Below are positions 11,851 to 25,058 of a DNA stretch of 64,000 nt, piece after piece; position 1 is the stretch's first letter, and each line of letters begins with the position of its first letter. The position numbers and the translations under genes are program-made. Source of the stretch: Mesotaenium endlicherianum (lineage: Eukaryota; Streptophyta; Zygnematophyceae; Zygnematales; Mesotaeniaceae); assembly GCA_009602735.1 (NCBI GenBank), contig WELA01005162.1:332937-396936 (forward strand). The letters run 5' to 3'. A model generated the notes under the pieces. The model searched no databases. It was not told where the DNA came from and worked only from the letters and a program-made list of their open reading frames with translations.

Positions 11851-14800
11851 TTTCGACTAAATAATTGCATTTTTAATATTATATCTATTGTACTTGTTCT
11901 TTTATGTGTTTATGCACAGGTGTGAACCTTTCAAATTGTCTATTACAGTATTTCTTTTATGTGTTAAGCAACGGCTACGCTTGGTAAAGCTTAACAATGC
12001 CTTTACATATTGTTAAAAAATTCACTTTTTTACAAAAAAAAAGGAAGCCCCTTTTTGGCCCTTCGGGCAATTTGTGTAGCTTATGTATAACATGTGTTTT
12101 TTCATATCTTTTTGTATGCATATGTGTTGCACAGCCCCATCACCGGCTCCTCCGGTAATATCACGTATGAAAAAACATGACTTGTCCCAAAACGATTAAA
12201 AAAGTAGTGGCAAATATTGCAAAAAATAAATATTATACACCCATTAAGCATGATATACATAATAACAAATATTGCAGAAAATACGTATTATATACGCATT
12301 AAGCATGATACACATAAAATACGTATTATACACGTATTCAAATCTAATTTGGCCGAGCACTTTGTCCACCTTCGGGCGTTAATTTATCCATTCTATAGTA
12401 GCAATTGATACATATGATTTTATTAACAACGGAAGCACATCATGCATGTACATATTTCACTAAAAATTAAGTATCTCACGAGATGCAACTCTAATTGGGC
12501 TCAAATTTTTGGAAAATGTGGAGAACAGGCATGTACACCTAGATCCCTAAATGTTTTCAAAAGGCCATTTTGGGTTTCATGTGATCCATTTCTCCTCCTT
12601 TGCATGGCTTAGCATATAAAAAATACGTCTACGCCTTGGCGGAGATAGGTGTAGTTCCGGGTCATTTTTGGGCGTTCAGCTCTGGACCACTCTCAGAGTG
12701 TAATCCTTGTTTATATACTTGCTACACACGTATATGGAGGTGCATGTTGATGTGTTGGCACCCAACACATCTCAAAATTTGCCATCTTTTTCTTGAATAA
12801 TGTACTCATGCCCTTTTGACACAAACTAATGACATATTTGATTTTGGCCACATGGAGTTATTCTAGGTTATTTTTCTAATTTCAAAAATGCCCTGAAATT
12901 TCAAAGGACATGAATAAGATCACTAGAGTATCTATTCACACTTGAATCAACATAAAATTACTCTACGAATATTCAAAGTGTGAAAATAGAAAACTTGACC
13001 CTTACGAGAAAAACCCGGCAATGTTTACGTCAATATTCAAGGTTAACCATGACGCTTGACTTGCCGTGTGACGACTTGTAACTCCAAAGTACTCCCAACT
13101 TCCAAGCTTAACTAACGGACACTTGAAAGTTGACAGCGAGCAGAAGCGAGCGTTGTTCGCGAGGTTAGAAGGTCGTTAAGAATTATGTGGGACAGGTGAG
13201 CATCAGAATCCGGATATGACCAGCTACATTGATGAGCAAATTATTTCGGTTTTGTGGGCTCAGGCAGGGTTCGGCACCTGAGAAATCAGATATTGACATG
13301 TCGTCGCCATAATCAGTTGTTTCATGTCGCCTCCGGCCTGACTCTTCCTAAAATTATTACTTTCCCCTCGCATCATCGAGGTGCGAGCACGGCGAGGCGC
13401 GTGCGCACTGCAGACCCGTTCCTGGGTCAGAAAGTTATCAGAAGCGTTTCTACAAGCTAGACATGCATGAGTGTTTAACCCAATGCTATCTGCGTGGTGA
13501 CGTTGTCGCTATCAACAAAACGTACTTCTCGAAAACCACTAAATATATGTAGGTTCAGCTTCCGCATATTGCGCCTTAAAAACATCGAGTGAGGCTGTGC
13601 GAGGAACCAGGATGTCGACGGATGTCAGATGATCTATTTGAGAAGAAGTGTCGACCGGAGGATGGTGAAAGTTGAACGAAAACGCCACAAATCTCGCACT
13701 GTTCGTGGGCGCTAGTGGGTGCTAGTGGGCGTCCGAGAAGCTTAAGAAACGACGTATCAGTTAGCTGTCGCATTCTGAATTACGAACACCTCTTGAATGT
13801 GGATGCGCACTCACTGGTGTCCACTCATGTCCACTCCGTCTGACGCCGTTTGACGCCGTCCACCTCGATCTGCCATATTTTGTCCCTAATCCTATATGCT
13901 CCTGTCACCTCCTGTGCCCGTGTGCCATACTAGAGTCTAGAAGTGAGAGACGACGAGGTAGGGGATCCGTCAGGCGACGTCAAGTACCAGTTCACCATTC
14001 GTGCTCATCTGGCGACTAGGGTCGGCTGTCAGTTGCCGCGGGAAGGATCTCTGTAGTGCAGCTATTTCCCCCAGAGATCCCGCAACTTGTTGCATGGACC
14101 TGGTCCAGACAGGTTCAACCCGCTTTCGAGAATCGAGCCTCTCTCAGATCGTCCCGCTGGATTCGGATGCAAACAGTGGGTTGAGTAAATTGAGTAAATT
14201 AGGTGTAGGCCAGTTTAGGCTGTCGTTGTCCAGGAGGTAGTAGGTAAATCGCCTCCCATTTTCCAGATTTACCTTGCTAAAGTTTAGAGTTCTCCTGAAA
14301 TTGGAACATCCCTTTTCACCAGTTTTCACCCCGTCACAATTGTCTGAAAGTACACCGGATTTTGTTGCCAGTTATTAAGGAAACACTAAGATGTATAGCA
14401 ATTGGGCGCGCCAAGCTGGCGAATCCAGCGGATAATCCTAAATGATCCCAACTAAGCACCACTAAGCAATTGCAGTAATGGCTCTGAGCACGACTGCTCC
14501 ATGCTTTAAATGCCAGGTCGCTATCCACTTTCTACAAAAGTGCGCGCTTCAAGCAGGGAGCAGTGCTTGGTTGAATCGCGTGGTCACATCCACTCTCACC
14601 CTTTTGATCAGTACTAAGGAGGAGGAGGTGTTTGATGGCAGTTACAACCTTAGCGAGTTAGCAGAAAATAAGAGCTATCACAACTCTGCTCCCACAGTCC
14701 AGCGGTTGAGTACCAGCGAGTACAAACTTTGATCCAGCTTCCGAAGGTAGCTCGCAAGCTGAATAGGGCCCCAGAACTGGTGCATAATTCTCTTGCTAGT

Positions 14801-14933
14801 TCTACCGGACAGAACGGTGCAAGCGCAGATTCTCTCCCGCTCCCTCCCGCCCTTCATTCTCTGACAGCCGATTGGGAGCAAGATGTCGCTTACCAGAGGA
14901 GCAGGCCTTCAGCACTCATTTGGTTCCTGCATT
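11851..14933. other. AT-rich intergenic stretch
   Basis: No gene is supported here. The interval contains dispersed-repeat copy A (12706-12978) and, nearest the GH16 gene, the presumed promoter and 5' UTR. From about 13.1 kb the base composition becomes less AT-rich. No TATA or other element stood out strongly enough to call. Confidence 0.5.
12706..12978 (+). repeat. Dispersed repeat, copy A (sister at 28034-28310)
   Basis: Starts at cttgtttatatacttgctac and continues through 'gtgcatgttgatgtgttggcacccaacacatc', 'gccacatggagtt' and 'atcactagagtatctattcacacttgaat'. The copy at 28034-28310 has the same landmarks in the same order and orientation with moderate divergence and small indels. It holds no open frame of note. 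It could be the end of a larger element, a MITE-like element or a solo terminal repeat; two copies do not decide this. Confidence 0.75.
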
Positions 14934-17290
14934 ATGAAGAAGAAGCTTTGGGCCTTTGTTGTGCTTCTTCTCTCAATTCCCATGATGGCTACAGCCACAG
15001 AATTGGGTAGGGGCAGGCAAAGTGGACAGGGGCAACCTCAGCCGTTTGATCACGACCAGGGGGATGACGAGGGGGCCATCATTGAGGAGGAGGCCGACCA
15101 AGCAGCTGGCAGTCAGCAGCTGGGCCAGTTCTTCAGTGCAGTGCGCAGGCATCTCATAGGGGTCGGAGCAGTTGCCCAAAAGGGCAACCACCCGCCCTGT
15201 GTGGGGAAGATTGACCACATTAAGGAGCTTCTGGTCAAGGCCACCAAGGGGCTGGGGCCTCACAGCGACTGCAACCGAGCCCTTGCGGACTCTCTGGTGG
15301 ACCTGAGGCAAGCCAAGCCGCTTTGTGGCGGCAGCAGCGAGCACAGCAGCAGTGGGGATGAGAAGGCTCGGCGCGCGCAGAAGTGGCTGGCGTTTGCGCA
15401 GTCAGGCATTAACTCCTGCCTGAGCAGTCTGGCGGGCTCTGACACTGGCCCCGTCCCTTCGCTGCGGAGGTCCACTGCTGCAACTCAGATGCGGACCCCT
15501 CAGCAGGAGCTCTCTGATGCACACACGGGCCTCGAAGAGCTTCTTACCGCCCTGGAGTCTGCCTTGGACGGCAGAGATGAGGCAGAAGCAGCGGCCGTCT
15601 CTGCTGCAAGTGCACAGCCTCGTGGAGTGATAGTGAACCCGAACACGACAGTAGTCAGCCGGGCTGCTCTCAAGTCTGCACTTCCCAGGGGGGTGTTCTA
15701 CGACGTCAAGAAACCGCCCCGGGGCTCTGTCCCTATTGGAGGTCTGCGCGTGAACTACTGCAACAGCTTTGTGAGCGTGGACAAGAACAACTTTGACATC
15801 AAATACGTGTCGCAACATGGATGTGGTGAGAGCTCTCTTCCATTCATCCAAGGCTGCTGAGTAAACCCCCCCCCNNNNNNNNNNNNNNNNNNNNNNNNNN
15901 NNNNNNNNNNNNNNNNNNNNNNNNNNNNNNNNNNNNNNNNNNNNNNNNNNNNNNNNNNNNNNNNNNNNNNNNNNNNNNNNNNNNNNNNNNNNNNNNNNNN
16001 NNNNNNNNNNNNNNNNNNNNNNNNNNNNNNNNNNNNNNNNNNNNNNNNNNNNNNNNNNNNNNNNNNNNNNNNNNNNNNNNNNNNNNNNNNNNNNNNNNNN
16101 NNNNNNNNNNNNNNNNNNNNNNNNNNNNNNNNNNNNNNNNNNNNNNNNNNNNNNNNNNNNNNNNNNNNNNNNNNNNNNNNNNNNNNNNNNNNNNNNNNNN
16201 NNNNNNNNNNNNNNNNNNNNNNNNNNNNNNNNNNNNNNNNNNNNNNNNNNNNNNNNNNNNNNNNNNNNNNNNNNNNNNNNNNNNNNNNNNNNNNNNNNNN
16301 NNNNNNNNNNNNNNNNNNNNNNNNNNNNNNNNNNNNNNNNNNNNNNNNNNNNNNNNNNNNNNNNNNNNNNNNNNNNNCCCCCCGCCCCTATCAAAAAACC
16401 ACTTCACCTCACACTTGCCACCACATTTTCAAAAAGTGCCTTCTGCTTTTATAAGCTTACTTGCTCCCGGATCTCAATTATGTTCACTGAGCTGACTTGC
16501 CCCGAGGTGAGGTCATTGGTGTCCTTCACTGTATCCTGTTCATTGTTCAATGCCATGAAAAGATACTAATGTATATTTCACTCTCTTTTTCAGGCGGGAG
16601 GGTCCAGTCTGTGAAGAAGTTCAAGGGGGGCATCTTCTCAGGCCGCATCCAGTGTCCTAAGGGAGACACCGACGGTCTCGTCACCTCCTTCTATGTAAGA
16701 ATCTGTGGCTTTTTGCTTCTTTGTCTCCCACTAATGTGCTCCTCTTGCCCCTCAGCTTCCTCTAGCTGTTTTTGTGTTTGTACTTCAAAAGTTGTCTAGA
16801 TATGTATTTATATTGTATGATGCAGATTTGGTTACTATTATCTTACAAGTGCAGTTGGAACTTCACATCTTCTACTAAGATCAGTTTCCCCGTGTGCTCG
16901 AGAAAAGTGGGCTACCACCTGAATCGCATTGTCCCTTTCCTCTTGTGTCTTCCAGCTCTCATCGTTGGAAGGCAGCCACTACCAGGATGAGATCGACTTC
17001 GAGTTCTTAGGCAAGCGCAAGGACCAAGTACAGACGAACTTTTACGTGAACGGCGTGGGCCTCCGAGAGTACGTGGTCAACCTAGGCTTTGACTGCTCCT
17101 TGGGATACAAGACATATGCCATCTTCTGGGACAGCTCTTCTATAAGGTGCGGCGACGCATAACTCCTCCCCAGAGAGAAGCATACATGGTTGCCAAATAT
17201 ATGCATGGGGCCTTGACTGCTCTGTATGTGGCTGTAGCTGGCCCCTATTCGGCTGTTGCTCGCTAAGGCGGAGGCTGACAAGGAGTGTGC

Positions 17291-17335
<45 letters not shown>

Positions 17336-17984
17336 CTATCTCACATTGACTTACTGAACAAGTTCCTGACGAACCTTGTTTCCTAATATGCATGCAGATG
17401 GTTCGTGGAGGGCAAGTTGGTGAGGACGGTGCACAAGAAGGCTGGCCAGCCCTTCCCCACCAAGCCTTCATACCTCTACTCCTCCATTTGGGATGCTACT
17501 GATGTCCTCAAGGGCCGGTGGTCCGGCGTCTACTCGGGACAAAATACGCCCTACTTAGTGTAAGCTCTCCTGCTCTCTTGGCCTCCTGTCGTGTCCTTCA
17601 TCTAGCTGTTTGATTTGATGAGAACTAAGTGCACAGTTACATGTCTATTTGACAATATAGATGCAGGGATACTGAGGGGATATATAAAGAGTAGCTTGAA
17701 GCACAAATAACCCTGCCCAGCAGCCTCTCCTCTAAAGAAAGGGCATTCATATGCATGTGTAGAGTAAGCATCTGCGTGTGGACTCTGTATTGGTCTCTCC
17801 ACATCAATATCACATCATGATTAACAGATATGTTCAGCAAATGTCCATGGGTCTAAAATGCTTACGAAAGGTTAGTACAGCCTGCATGTTGGCAAACCTC
17901 ACACGCTCTTCCCATGCCTCCTTTCTGCGTTTCTTTTTATGCAGGAGCTACAAGGATGTTATTGTTGCTCCCGTCTACACTTAG
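14934..17984 (+). CDS. GH16 XTH-like enzyme with N-terminal PMEI-like domain
   Basis: Five exons thread in phase: 14934-15825, 16594-16694, 16956-17146, 17398-17559 and 17945-17984 (TAG), 461 residues in this model. The start at 14934 gives a clear signal peptide (MKKKLWAFVVLLLSIPMMAT); an in-frame ATG at 14883 would bury it. Residues about 60-215 look like a pectin-methylesterase/invertase-inhibitor fold, with spaced Cys and AQKWLAFAQSGINSCLSSLA. The rest is glycoside hydrolase family 16, close to xyloglucan endotransglucosylase/hydrolases: KNNFDIKYVSQHG, then KFKGGIFSGRI, then YQDEIDFEFLGKRKD with the ExDxE catalytic triad intact, then QTNFYVNGVG and LYSSIWDAT. It should act in the secretory pathway or wall on beta-glucan or xyloglucan-like polymers. 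Exon 1 to exon 2 joins in phase, but the expected beta strand between SQHG and GGRVQS is missing, so a small exon may lie in the gap at 15875-16377. Confidence 0.82.
15875..16377. other. Assembly gap (503 N) in GH16 gene intron 1
   Basis: A run of N is flanked on both sides by poly-C. It falls between exon 1 and the GGRVQS exon of the GH16 gene. Alignment logic suggests it could contain a short missing exon of that gene. Confidence 0.95.
17287..17335. repeat. CG/TG/CG microsatellite in GH16 intron 3
   Basis: A compound dinucleotide tract runs GC, then GT, then GC. It sits inside the intron between the third and fourth GH16 exons and could form left-handed or cruciform DNA. Confidence 0.9.
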
Positions 17985-20133
17985 ACCGGCTCTGGCTGTG
18001 ATGTCAAGGAGAATCTTCATCATCAATATTTTTGATGCTACATTAATGTCTCCTGAGAAGGAAGAAAGGAGGAATTGGGGGGGGCGGGTTTCATATTGGG
18101 AGGTTAGGTTGGGATTCCTTGTCCGCGTGTGACATTTCCAGTCACTTGGACCTTCATTCGTCTTTTACCGCATATTTGTTATTATCACTAGCTATATTAG
18201 CTATATATAATGTAGTACATGATAGTATATATTTGAGACTGAGAAGGTGACTGGGTTGTGCTAGAGAAGATAATCCCGAGGGCAGGAGGTGAGAGCTTCA
18301 GGTTTTGCTTTAGGGTTTGCATATTTACAGTGGCTTTTGCCAGCAAATGTCTCGGAAGCCTCGGGCTAATGCCTGATACGCAGACAGTGATGGCAAATGC
18401 CACTAGGCCTAAAAGGTGAGATTACATAGTGCTTCTTAGAGCAGCTTATTATTTTTGTTTGTACAGAATTGAAGGCAATGAAACAGCTGATGCATGTGGA
18501 GAGAGGTGACCATGGTTAGAAATGTTGGAGGTAGGTGACCTGAAGGGGCTGCAATTTCTTTGCACTCATTCTGAAAATATTTGGCAGGACAGATTAGCTT
18601 AGGGGTTAGTCTTAGATACGGAAGCATACTAGTTCAGGCTATATCCAAACAGGGCTGGTGGATGAGGGCAAAATAGCTTTTGACGGAGAGGTATAGTACA
18701 TGTTTAGAAGGATAGACAGCCAATTGATTCAAAGTTTCTGGAGCAATATATTATAAACCTGAGACATTGCTCGCATGCTGCCTTCAAACACTGTGGCATA
18801 TACAAACAGAGTGCTTTCAATGGTTTTAAAGTCTGATTTCGAATCCACCCCCATTTAATCTTCAAGCAAATGAGCATTCTAGAAAAACAAGGCATGAGGA
18901 ATGTCCAATGTGTCATGCTCTGTTGCCACCATCTATCCTGCACCATTTTGTACACATCCTAAGTCAGCATCTTCCGGTTGGGTAGGAGAGTGAACACATA
19001 CTCGCGAGAGTAGGAGAGTAGGCACCTCTAGCTCCGCACCTCTGGCTCAGCACTCTCTTTGGCGCTGATTCAAGGTTGCAATGACAGTCTGAGAGGCCAG
19101 TCTGTGAGCTCCCGGGGCTTAAATTCGTGGAATTCGAGGTGCAGTAAAAATGTGGGTGAGTGCTGGACAGTGGACACATGAGCAATCTCCGTAAATGATG
19201 GAAGGCTCTCGAGAACTAAGTGGCAAAGTCACGGAGTTTTCGTTACACTTTTCCATCATTCTTTTTGGCTGCACGGCGCGTGGTGCCCACTGTAAGGGCC
19301 ACGTAGAAGCCAATTCGCACGAGCTGCTCTTATGTCGCGTACTTTTCAATTTTCAAATTTACTTGGTTTGCCGAGCCGGCCTTTGAATTTTGCCGCATTC
19401 ATTGAATACTTTGATAACCTTTTTGTTTGCATCTGTAAAATGTGATTTCCTATATCTTGCAACAGTACATCAAACAGTTACTGTAATTTTATTCTTTGCG
19501 GGTTTTGAAAATCTGTTTCTTAATAGTTTGTACCCGGAATTTAAAGAGTTTCTACCCTTGCTTTTACAGTCCTATTTCGATACAAAGTCTGACAAAAGTC
19601 GAAATATCTCCGGCTTTAAGGATTTGTCTATGTCAATCCTCGATGCTCCGCAGGCCAGCCGCAGGCAAGTATGGAACCACCTCCGATCAATACGTGAACA
19701 TCGCGTACAGTGTGCACACATGCACCAGGAGAACCAAGGAGAACTGCAGAAGGAGATGAGCCTGGACACCATCGCACACAGACTGCCAAGTGCTCTTACA
19801 TGGACAAATTGACCTGCGTAGGTCATCTCCTCGACTCGAAGTAAAAAAAGATCTGAACTTTGAGTAACCTCTGATCGAACGTGGATAGATTGCGTTCTTG
19901 CAGCGTTGCAGTCTTCTGTAACAAGTCGCGACATCCCCTGCTTCCAATCCTGCCCGCTCTTTAATATATTTTTTGTCTGCAGGCGACATCTAGTGGAAGA
20001 TTGGCAACTGTTGTGGATTGAAGACGTATGATAATGTGTATAAACTACAAGTTCAAGACAAGCGGAACTTGAATCGTCTCGAATTACTTACTACACACAG
20101 AGACATTGTCTGAAAGCCGTGTCTTTTGCAGTC
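17985..20133. other. GH16 3' flank and intergenic DNA
   Basis: The first few hundred bases after the GH16 stop are presumably 3' UTR. Short open frames around 19.4-19.9 kb on both strands do not resolve into one protein and no domain is recognised. No RNA gene was found by eye. Confidence 0.5.
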
Positions 20134-20501
20134 ATGGCTTTTTCTTCAGCCGTTGCTGGAGCACAAGCCAAGTCAGCAATATTCGTCTTTCCAGCTTCTT
20201 TTAAGTCGTTTACATCTTACTACGATGAGGGGCAAAATGCTGTTCCCCAATTATGGAAATGGTGAGTGTCAGCAACTCCGATGCTTTTGTCTTGCCTAAC
20301 GTCACTTGTAAGCAGAGTATACATATACAACTCACAATTGCACACTTAAGGGACATCGTCACTAGTTCTTGAAGGGTTGTAGATTCTATCAGTGTGTTGT
20401 GATGTTACGAAAACAGGAGGTCAACCCTGGAGGACTTGTGCAAGAGAGCCGCATTCCTTCCAAATCAAAGCCTGGCCCCTCCAGAAGTTTCCCCTCCATG
20501 A
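20134..20501 (+). CDS. Possible small two-exon protein, about 70 aa, unknown
   Basis: An ATG at 20134 opens MAFSSAVAGAQAKSAIFVFP and runs to a good donor (TG|gtgagt, exon end 20261). An acceptor (aaacag) at 20416 restores the frame, giving an exon 20417-20501 that reads TLEDLCKRAAFLPNQSLAPP and ends in TGA. Phases match (2 to 2). The N-terminus is Ser/Ala-rich and could be an organelle-targeting sequence. Nothing is recognised, and so short a model can arise by chance; an upstream exon is also possible, since a CAG precedes the ATG. Confidence 0.25.
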
Positions 20502-21418
20502 AAAATGAGAGGGTGCTTTTAGAGGCCTTTCCTATGAGTATAAGGCTAGACCAGGTGACTTTTGGTGGTCGTTCTTATACATATTGCTCAGGACTTGTGC
20601 TCAGTATTTTCGGATGAGTACTATTTCTGACTTACCTCGTAGACGTCCATGTCATTATATGAAGGGAGCATTGCTTTACGCCATAATGTCAATCAAGACT
20701 TGTCTGCTGCAGGTTGTGCTTCACGTTTGTCCCTCAAACAGGCATGCCTGCTCCGTCAGTAGTTGGCTGGTGCTGTTTGAAATGTGAAGTAAGCTAGTAC
20801 ACAACAGGCCACACGATTGGACGGCAGAGTAATGATTATGTTGCAAAAGCCAGAGGCTGCACTGAATACATGACACATTTTTGCACACATGAAGACCGCT
20901 TGATATGGACATCTGCAGTAATATATGTTTCACCACCCAATGGGGCAGTGTATGAGTCTGATTTCGAGTGAGTTAAGCTTTCAGAGTAGAATTGAAGCTA
21001 CTATGCCAGTTACTTCCCCCAAGAAGGCGAGCTGCTTTGGGGTACAGTGTGAAAAGGACCCAAGTGATCATCCACCTGTGGAGATGAGAGCCTCCATGCT
21101 CCCGGGACGTGACGAAGTGACAAGCATGGGAAAAGATGGGGCCTAGTGCGTGTGGCCTTGTGCTGGAGTGTCGTGTGGAATGCCACAAAGGTCTGCTCAT
21201 AGAGTGAGGGGACTCTCATGTATTGAGAAGTGAGAAGTGAGGTGAGACTCGTGCCGGGGTCTGTAAGCAGCTTAAGGAGAAGACACCCCAGCCCTTCAGC
21301 ATGTCCCTCCTTTCTTTCTTTCTTTCTTTCTTTCCTTCCAAGAATGACAATCTGACGTCACCTGTGGAGAAGCACTGAGTATCAGACGAGGCCGAGGCCG
21401 AGGCCGGCTAGCTGACTC
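20502..21418. other. Intergenic stretch before the DnaJ-ferredoxin gene
   Basis: No gene is supported. A (TTTC)n tract lies at about 21309-21335. The promoter of the gene starting at 21419 should be here, but no core element could be called with confidence. Confidence 0.5.
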
Positions 21419-21988
21419 ATGTGGGTGGCATGGATAGGCTCCCTCACCTTGCTCCTCTTCTGTCTTGACTTGTCTAGCGGCAGCACTTCCTTGGGCCAGA
21501 AGAGAGCTGGAGCCTCCATTCAGGCCGGCAACATCAACCGCGCCTCGTCACCCCGCAATCAAAGGAGGGGACCTCGCGCCTCCTCCTCCTCGTCCTCCTC
21601 CTCCACGCGAGAAGAGAAGACAGCGCAGGACTACTATGGCATTCTGGGAGTGGCTGTGGGGAGCTCCCCGGCAGACATCAGGAGGGCTTACTGGAGCAAG
21701 CAGAAGCTGCACCACCCCGACATTGCCGGCAACCAGGCACGTGGGCCCCTTCCATGGTGTCTGGACATGCCCCCCTGGATGGAGAGGAGAAAGTACTGCC
21801 TCTTGAAGTGTGTCTCGCGCGTCATGATTCGAATGTCTCCTTCTTCGCCTCATATGCTGATTTTCGTCTCTGTGGTAGATCTGGATATGTGCATGTATCC
21901 GCGTCGATAGAGTCCTTGTTTCTGTGCAAGAGCTCTGCCTTCCCCTCACAGGCACACGCATACGCGCACGCACACGTTAAGGCATGCG

Positions 21989-22038
<50 letters not shown>

Positions 22039-23052
22039 CGCGTGCGCGCGCGTGCACACTGCATATTTGTGTGTGTATATACGTGTCAGTCAACATCGTG
22101 CAGCAGACGATGTCATCACAGAGTGGGTGCGCACATGCAGCTTATCCCAACCTACCAATGAGAGTACTCAAGAGGGAAAGAAACGCGTACCAAGAGAGCA
22201 GGCCGAGCAGATTTTGTGATCCATGCTGCTTCTCAGACTGGAACATCGTTTCATACAACATGACAAGAAACAACTTGTGGTAAGCATACACCATGCCAAG
22301 GACAAACACGCTGGCAGAGTCTCTAACACGAGGAATTTCATGTTTGCAGGGGCACGAAATGGCATTGCTATTGAACGAAGCATACAACGCACTCATGGAC
22401 GATCGCCAGAGGGCAGTATTCGAGGGCCAATGGAAGACTGCCACGTCAGCAGGCTTTTCTGGCTTCACGGGGCAGCCCCTCAGCAAGTGGAGTGGTCCCC
22501 AGTGGCCCCAGGGGATCTTTGTCGACGAAGCTTCCTGCATTGGTGCGTACGCCTGGCACATGCACGGGCCATGGTATCTGGGGCAAACTGGTGCACACCA
22601 GCGCTCTGTGTATGTGTCATCCCTGTCCAGGTGCTGGCTCCCAGTGTCGCCACGTGGCATCATGGGCTGTCGTCTGAAACATGGGGTCGAAAGAAATTGA
22701 AGGTTTACTGCATGTCACTATTGCTGTTGGCAGACAAGCAAGGTACACGTGCTGGAGGGAATACTTGTTCAAAGTGAGGTACAGAAATGATCAGATATGT
22801 TGCCATGTGAATAAAAAGGAAGCGAAGGGGAACTCAAATCATGTACATTTTCTGATGTAGTTCACTGACACAGAGCGCCAAGCTTCACGAGCCTGCCATG
22901 TGGCGCATGTACAGGCTGCCAGGAGTGCAAGCACGTGGCCCCCAATACATTTGAGATGGACCCTGTGGGCGGGGCGGCACGTGTCAGCACGCAGTGGGCC
23001 GACCCTCAGAGCAGCATCAAGGTGGGCAAGCCTTTCTGCTTTCTGTGCTACA

Positions 23053-23085
<33 letters not shown>

Positions 23086-25019
23086 AAACACACACATACA
23101 TGCACACGTGCACACACAGACACGCACCGACACACACAGACACACACACACACATGCGCGCAGACGCAGACGCACACGCACACGCACACACTTATACACA
23201 CAAACACACATATGTATATGTGGCAGACCCCTGTGTGTACATACATAGGAGTGAATTCTCGTACGAGGTCATCAACGCCGACAGGGGGTGAGGCTCTCTC
23301 CTCACTCTACCTGACCCACCAGTGGAGCTGAGGGCATGCATTGCTACACCTCTGTCAACAATGCGGTCTCTCTTCTCACCCTCTCCACCTGAAACTCCTC
23401 GAGCACTGCACTCTCGCGTTTGTGTGCCACCGCGCCTTGTGCTGGTAGCCTCCTCATTCGGGCTTCCAGGGTCGGCCTACTGTAGCGCGCGACAAAAGAC
23501 AGTGGGGGGTGGGGGAGTGGCGGCGGGGAGAGACACTGGTTGAGTAGGACTTGGACAGTGAGTGCTTCTGAACAAGTGGAAGTGAGTGAGTGCACTGCGG
23601 GGGTCTCGGCTCTGCTCTGCAGGTACCCCTGGCTCCAGCGCAAACTGGAAGGGGATGCCTACCTAGGCACACTGGCACGCACGCATGCACACAAGAAAGT
23701 TCAATGGCACATGCACACGCATGCACATGCATGCGGTGAGGGCTAGGGCCAGCGCGGCGCGTGGTTGGGCAACTGTAGCACATGCAAGGGCTGCAAATGG
23801 CGTCCTTCTCGGGCGTAGTCGTATCCTAATGTGGTGCTGATACTCTGAGCTGCTTTGCAACGGCGAGCGGGGGTAGGACAGGTGGCGATCGATGCGTGCC
23901 CCGTGGATTGCATCCACTACGTGGAGAGGGAGGACCTGCCGTCGCTGGAGTACCTCATGAGGCCGCGCCCCAGGCCCAGCCACGGCGTGCATGGGGGGGG
24001 GTGGGAGCGCCTGGAGCGGGGCAGCGTGTTTGAGGCTGCCCGCAATTTCCGGGCAAGGCTGAAGCGGGAGGAGGCCCGCGCCTTTCAGAGTGGTGCTCAT
24101 TCTCTCCGCTCTCGGCTTTGTCTGCGTACTTCAGACACCGTTTGTTTGTTTTGACCGTCATGTTTGTTTTGCCCACCGACGCGGCAGGGCCCGTTTATCT
24201 CTGCGGTGAGAACGGGGGTGAAGCATGATGCAAAGAACATTTCTTTTCATCGTACTCCTGATTCAAGTGGCCAAATGCGTCTGTTCTACTCCACTTGGCG
24301 AGTCCTGTTGTGGTTGTCGCATGGGCATGACCAGTCGAATAAGCGCACAACCGGCTATGACCGAAGGTTACCCTTCCACCGTCGCGGCCCCCAAGAAGGA
24401 ACAAAAAGCTACGACAGGATGGCGGAAAGAACCTTCCCTACGCTCTCCCCCTCCCATTCTCAGGGGAAGTGTTTCACTTGGCGCCTTTGTGGAGTGCTAA
24501 AATTACACACTTCGTGTGTTGCCGGGCTTGGCTGCAGCCGCAGCTGCAGAGGAGACCCCTGCCCAGCGGGCAGCCCGAAAAGAGGCTGACCGGAAACTAA
24601 ACCGCGACCCCTTCTGGTGGCTTACGACCATCTGGAATTCGAGCTCCTTTGCAAACGGTACTCCAAAAAGATCCAGGATACCAAGAACATGCCTCAAAGT
24701 TGTTTCATCACATTGTGCTCCTCGCTACAGTGAAAAGCCTTGACCAAGATAGAAAGGATGAGAATAACCCAGAAATAAAATGCACAGAAAGCATAACTTT
24801 TGCATTCTGGGCTGCGTCAGCACTGGGTGTCAGCACTGGGTGTTTGTACCACCCACATGCACAACTTGGGGAACGCGCAGTCAGAGTGTGTGGATGGCGA
24901 CGTCATGCAGATGCCGGCGGTACTAGTTGTTGGTATGTGTGAATGTCTTGACGAGTGTGGGTGTGTGCGCGCGTGGATTTTTTGTGTGTCTGTGTGTGTC
25001 CATACACATAGTTTACACG

Positions 25020-25058
<39 letters not shown>

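Noticed and set aside
22839-23248. Cys/Val-rich and His/Thr-rich frames over CA/TG tracts
   Set aside because: They are translations of microsatellites in introns of the DnaJ-ferredoxin gene.
23622-23670. A possible extra exon ([15 protein letters not shown]) between the ferredoxin half-exons
   Set aside because: The CIGCQEC half and the [10 protein letters not shown] half join in phase without it, and known family members have no insertion there.
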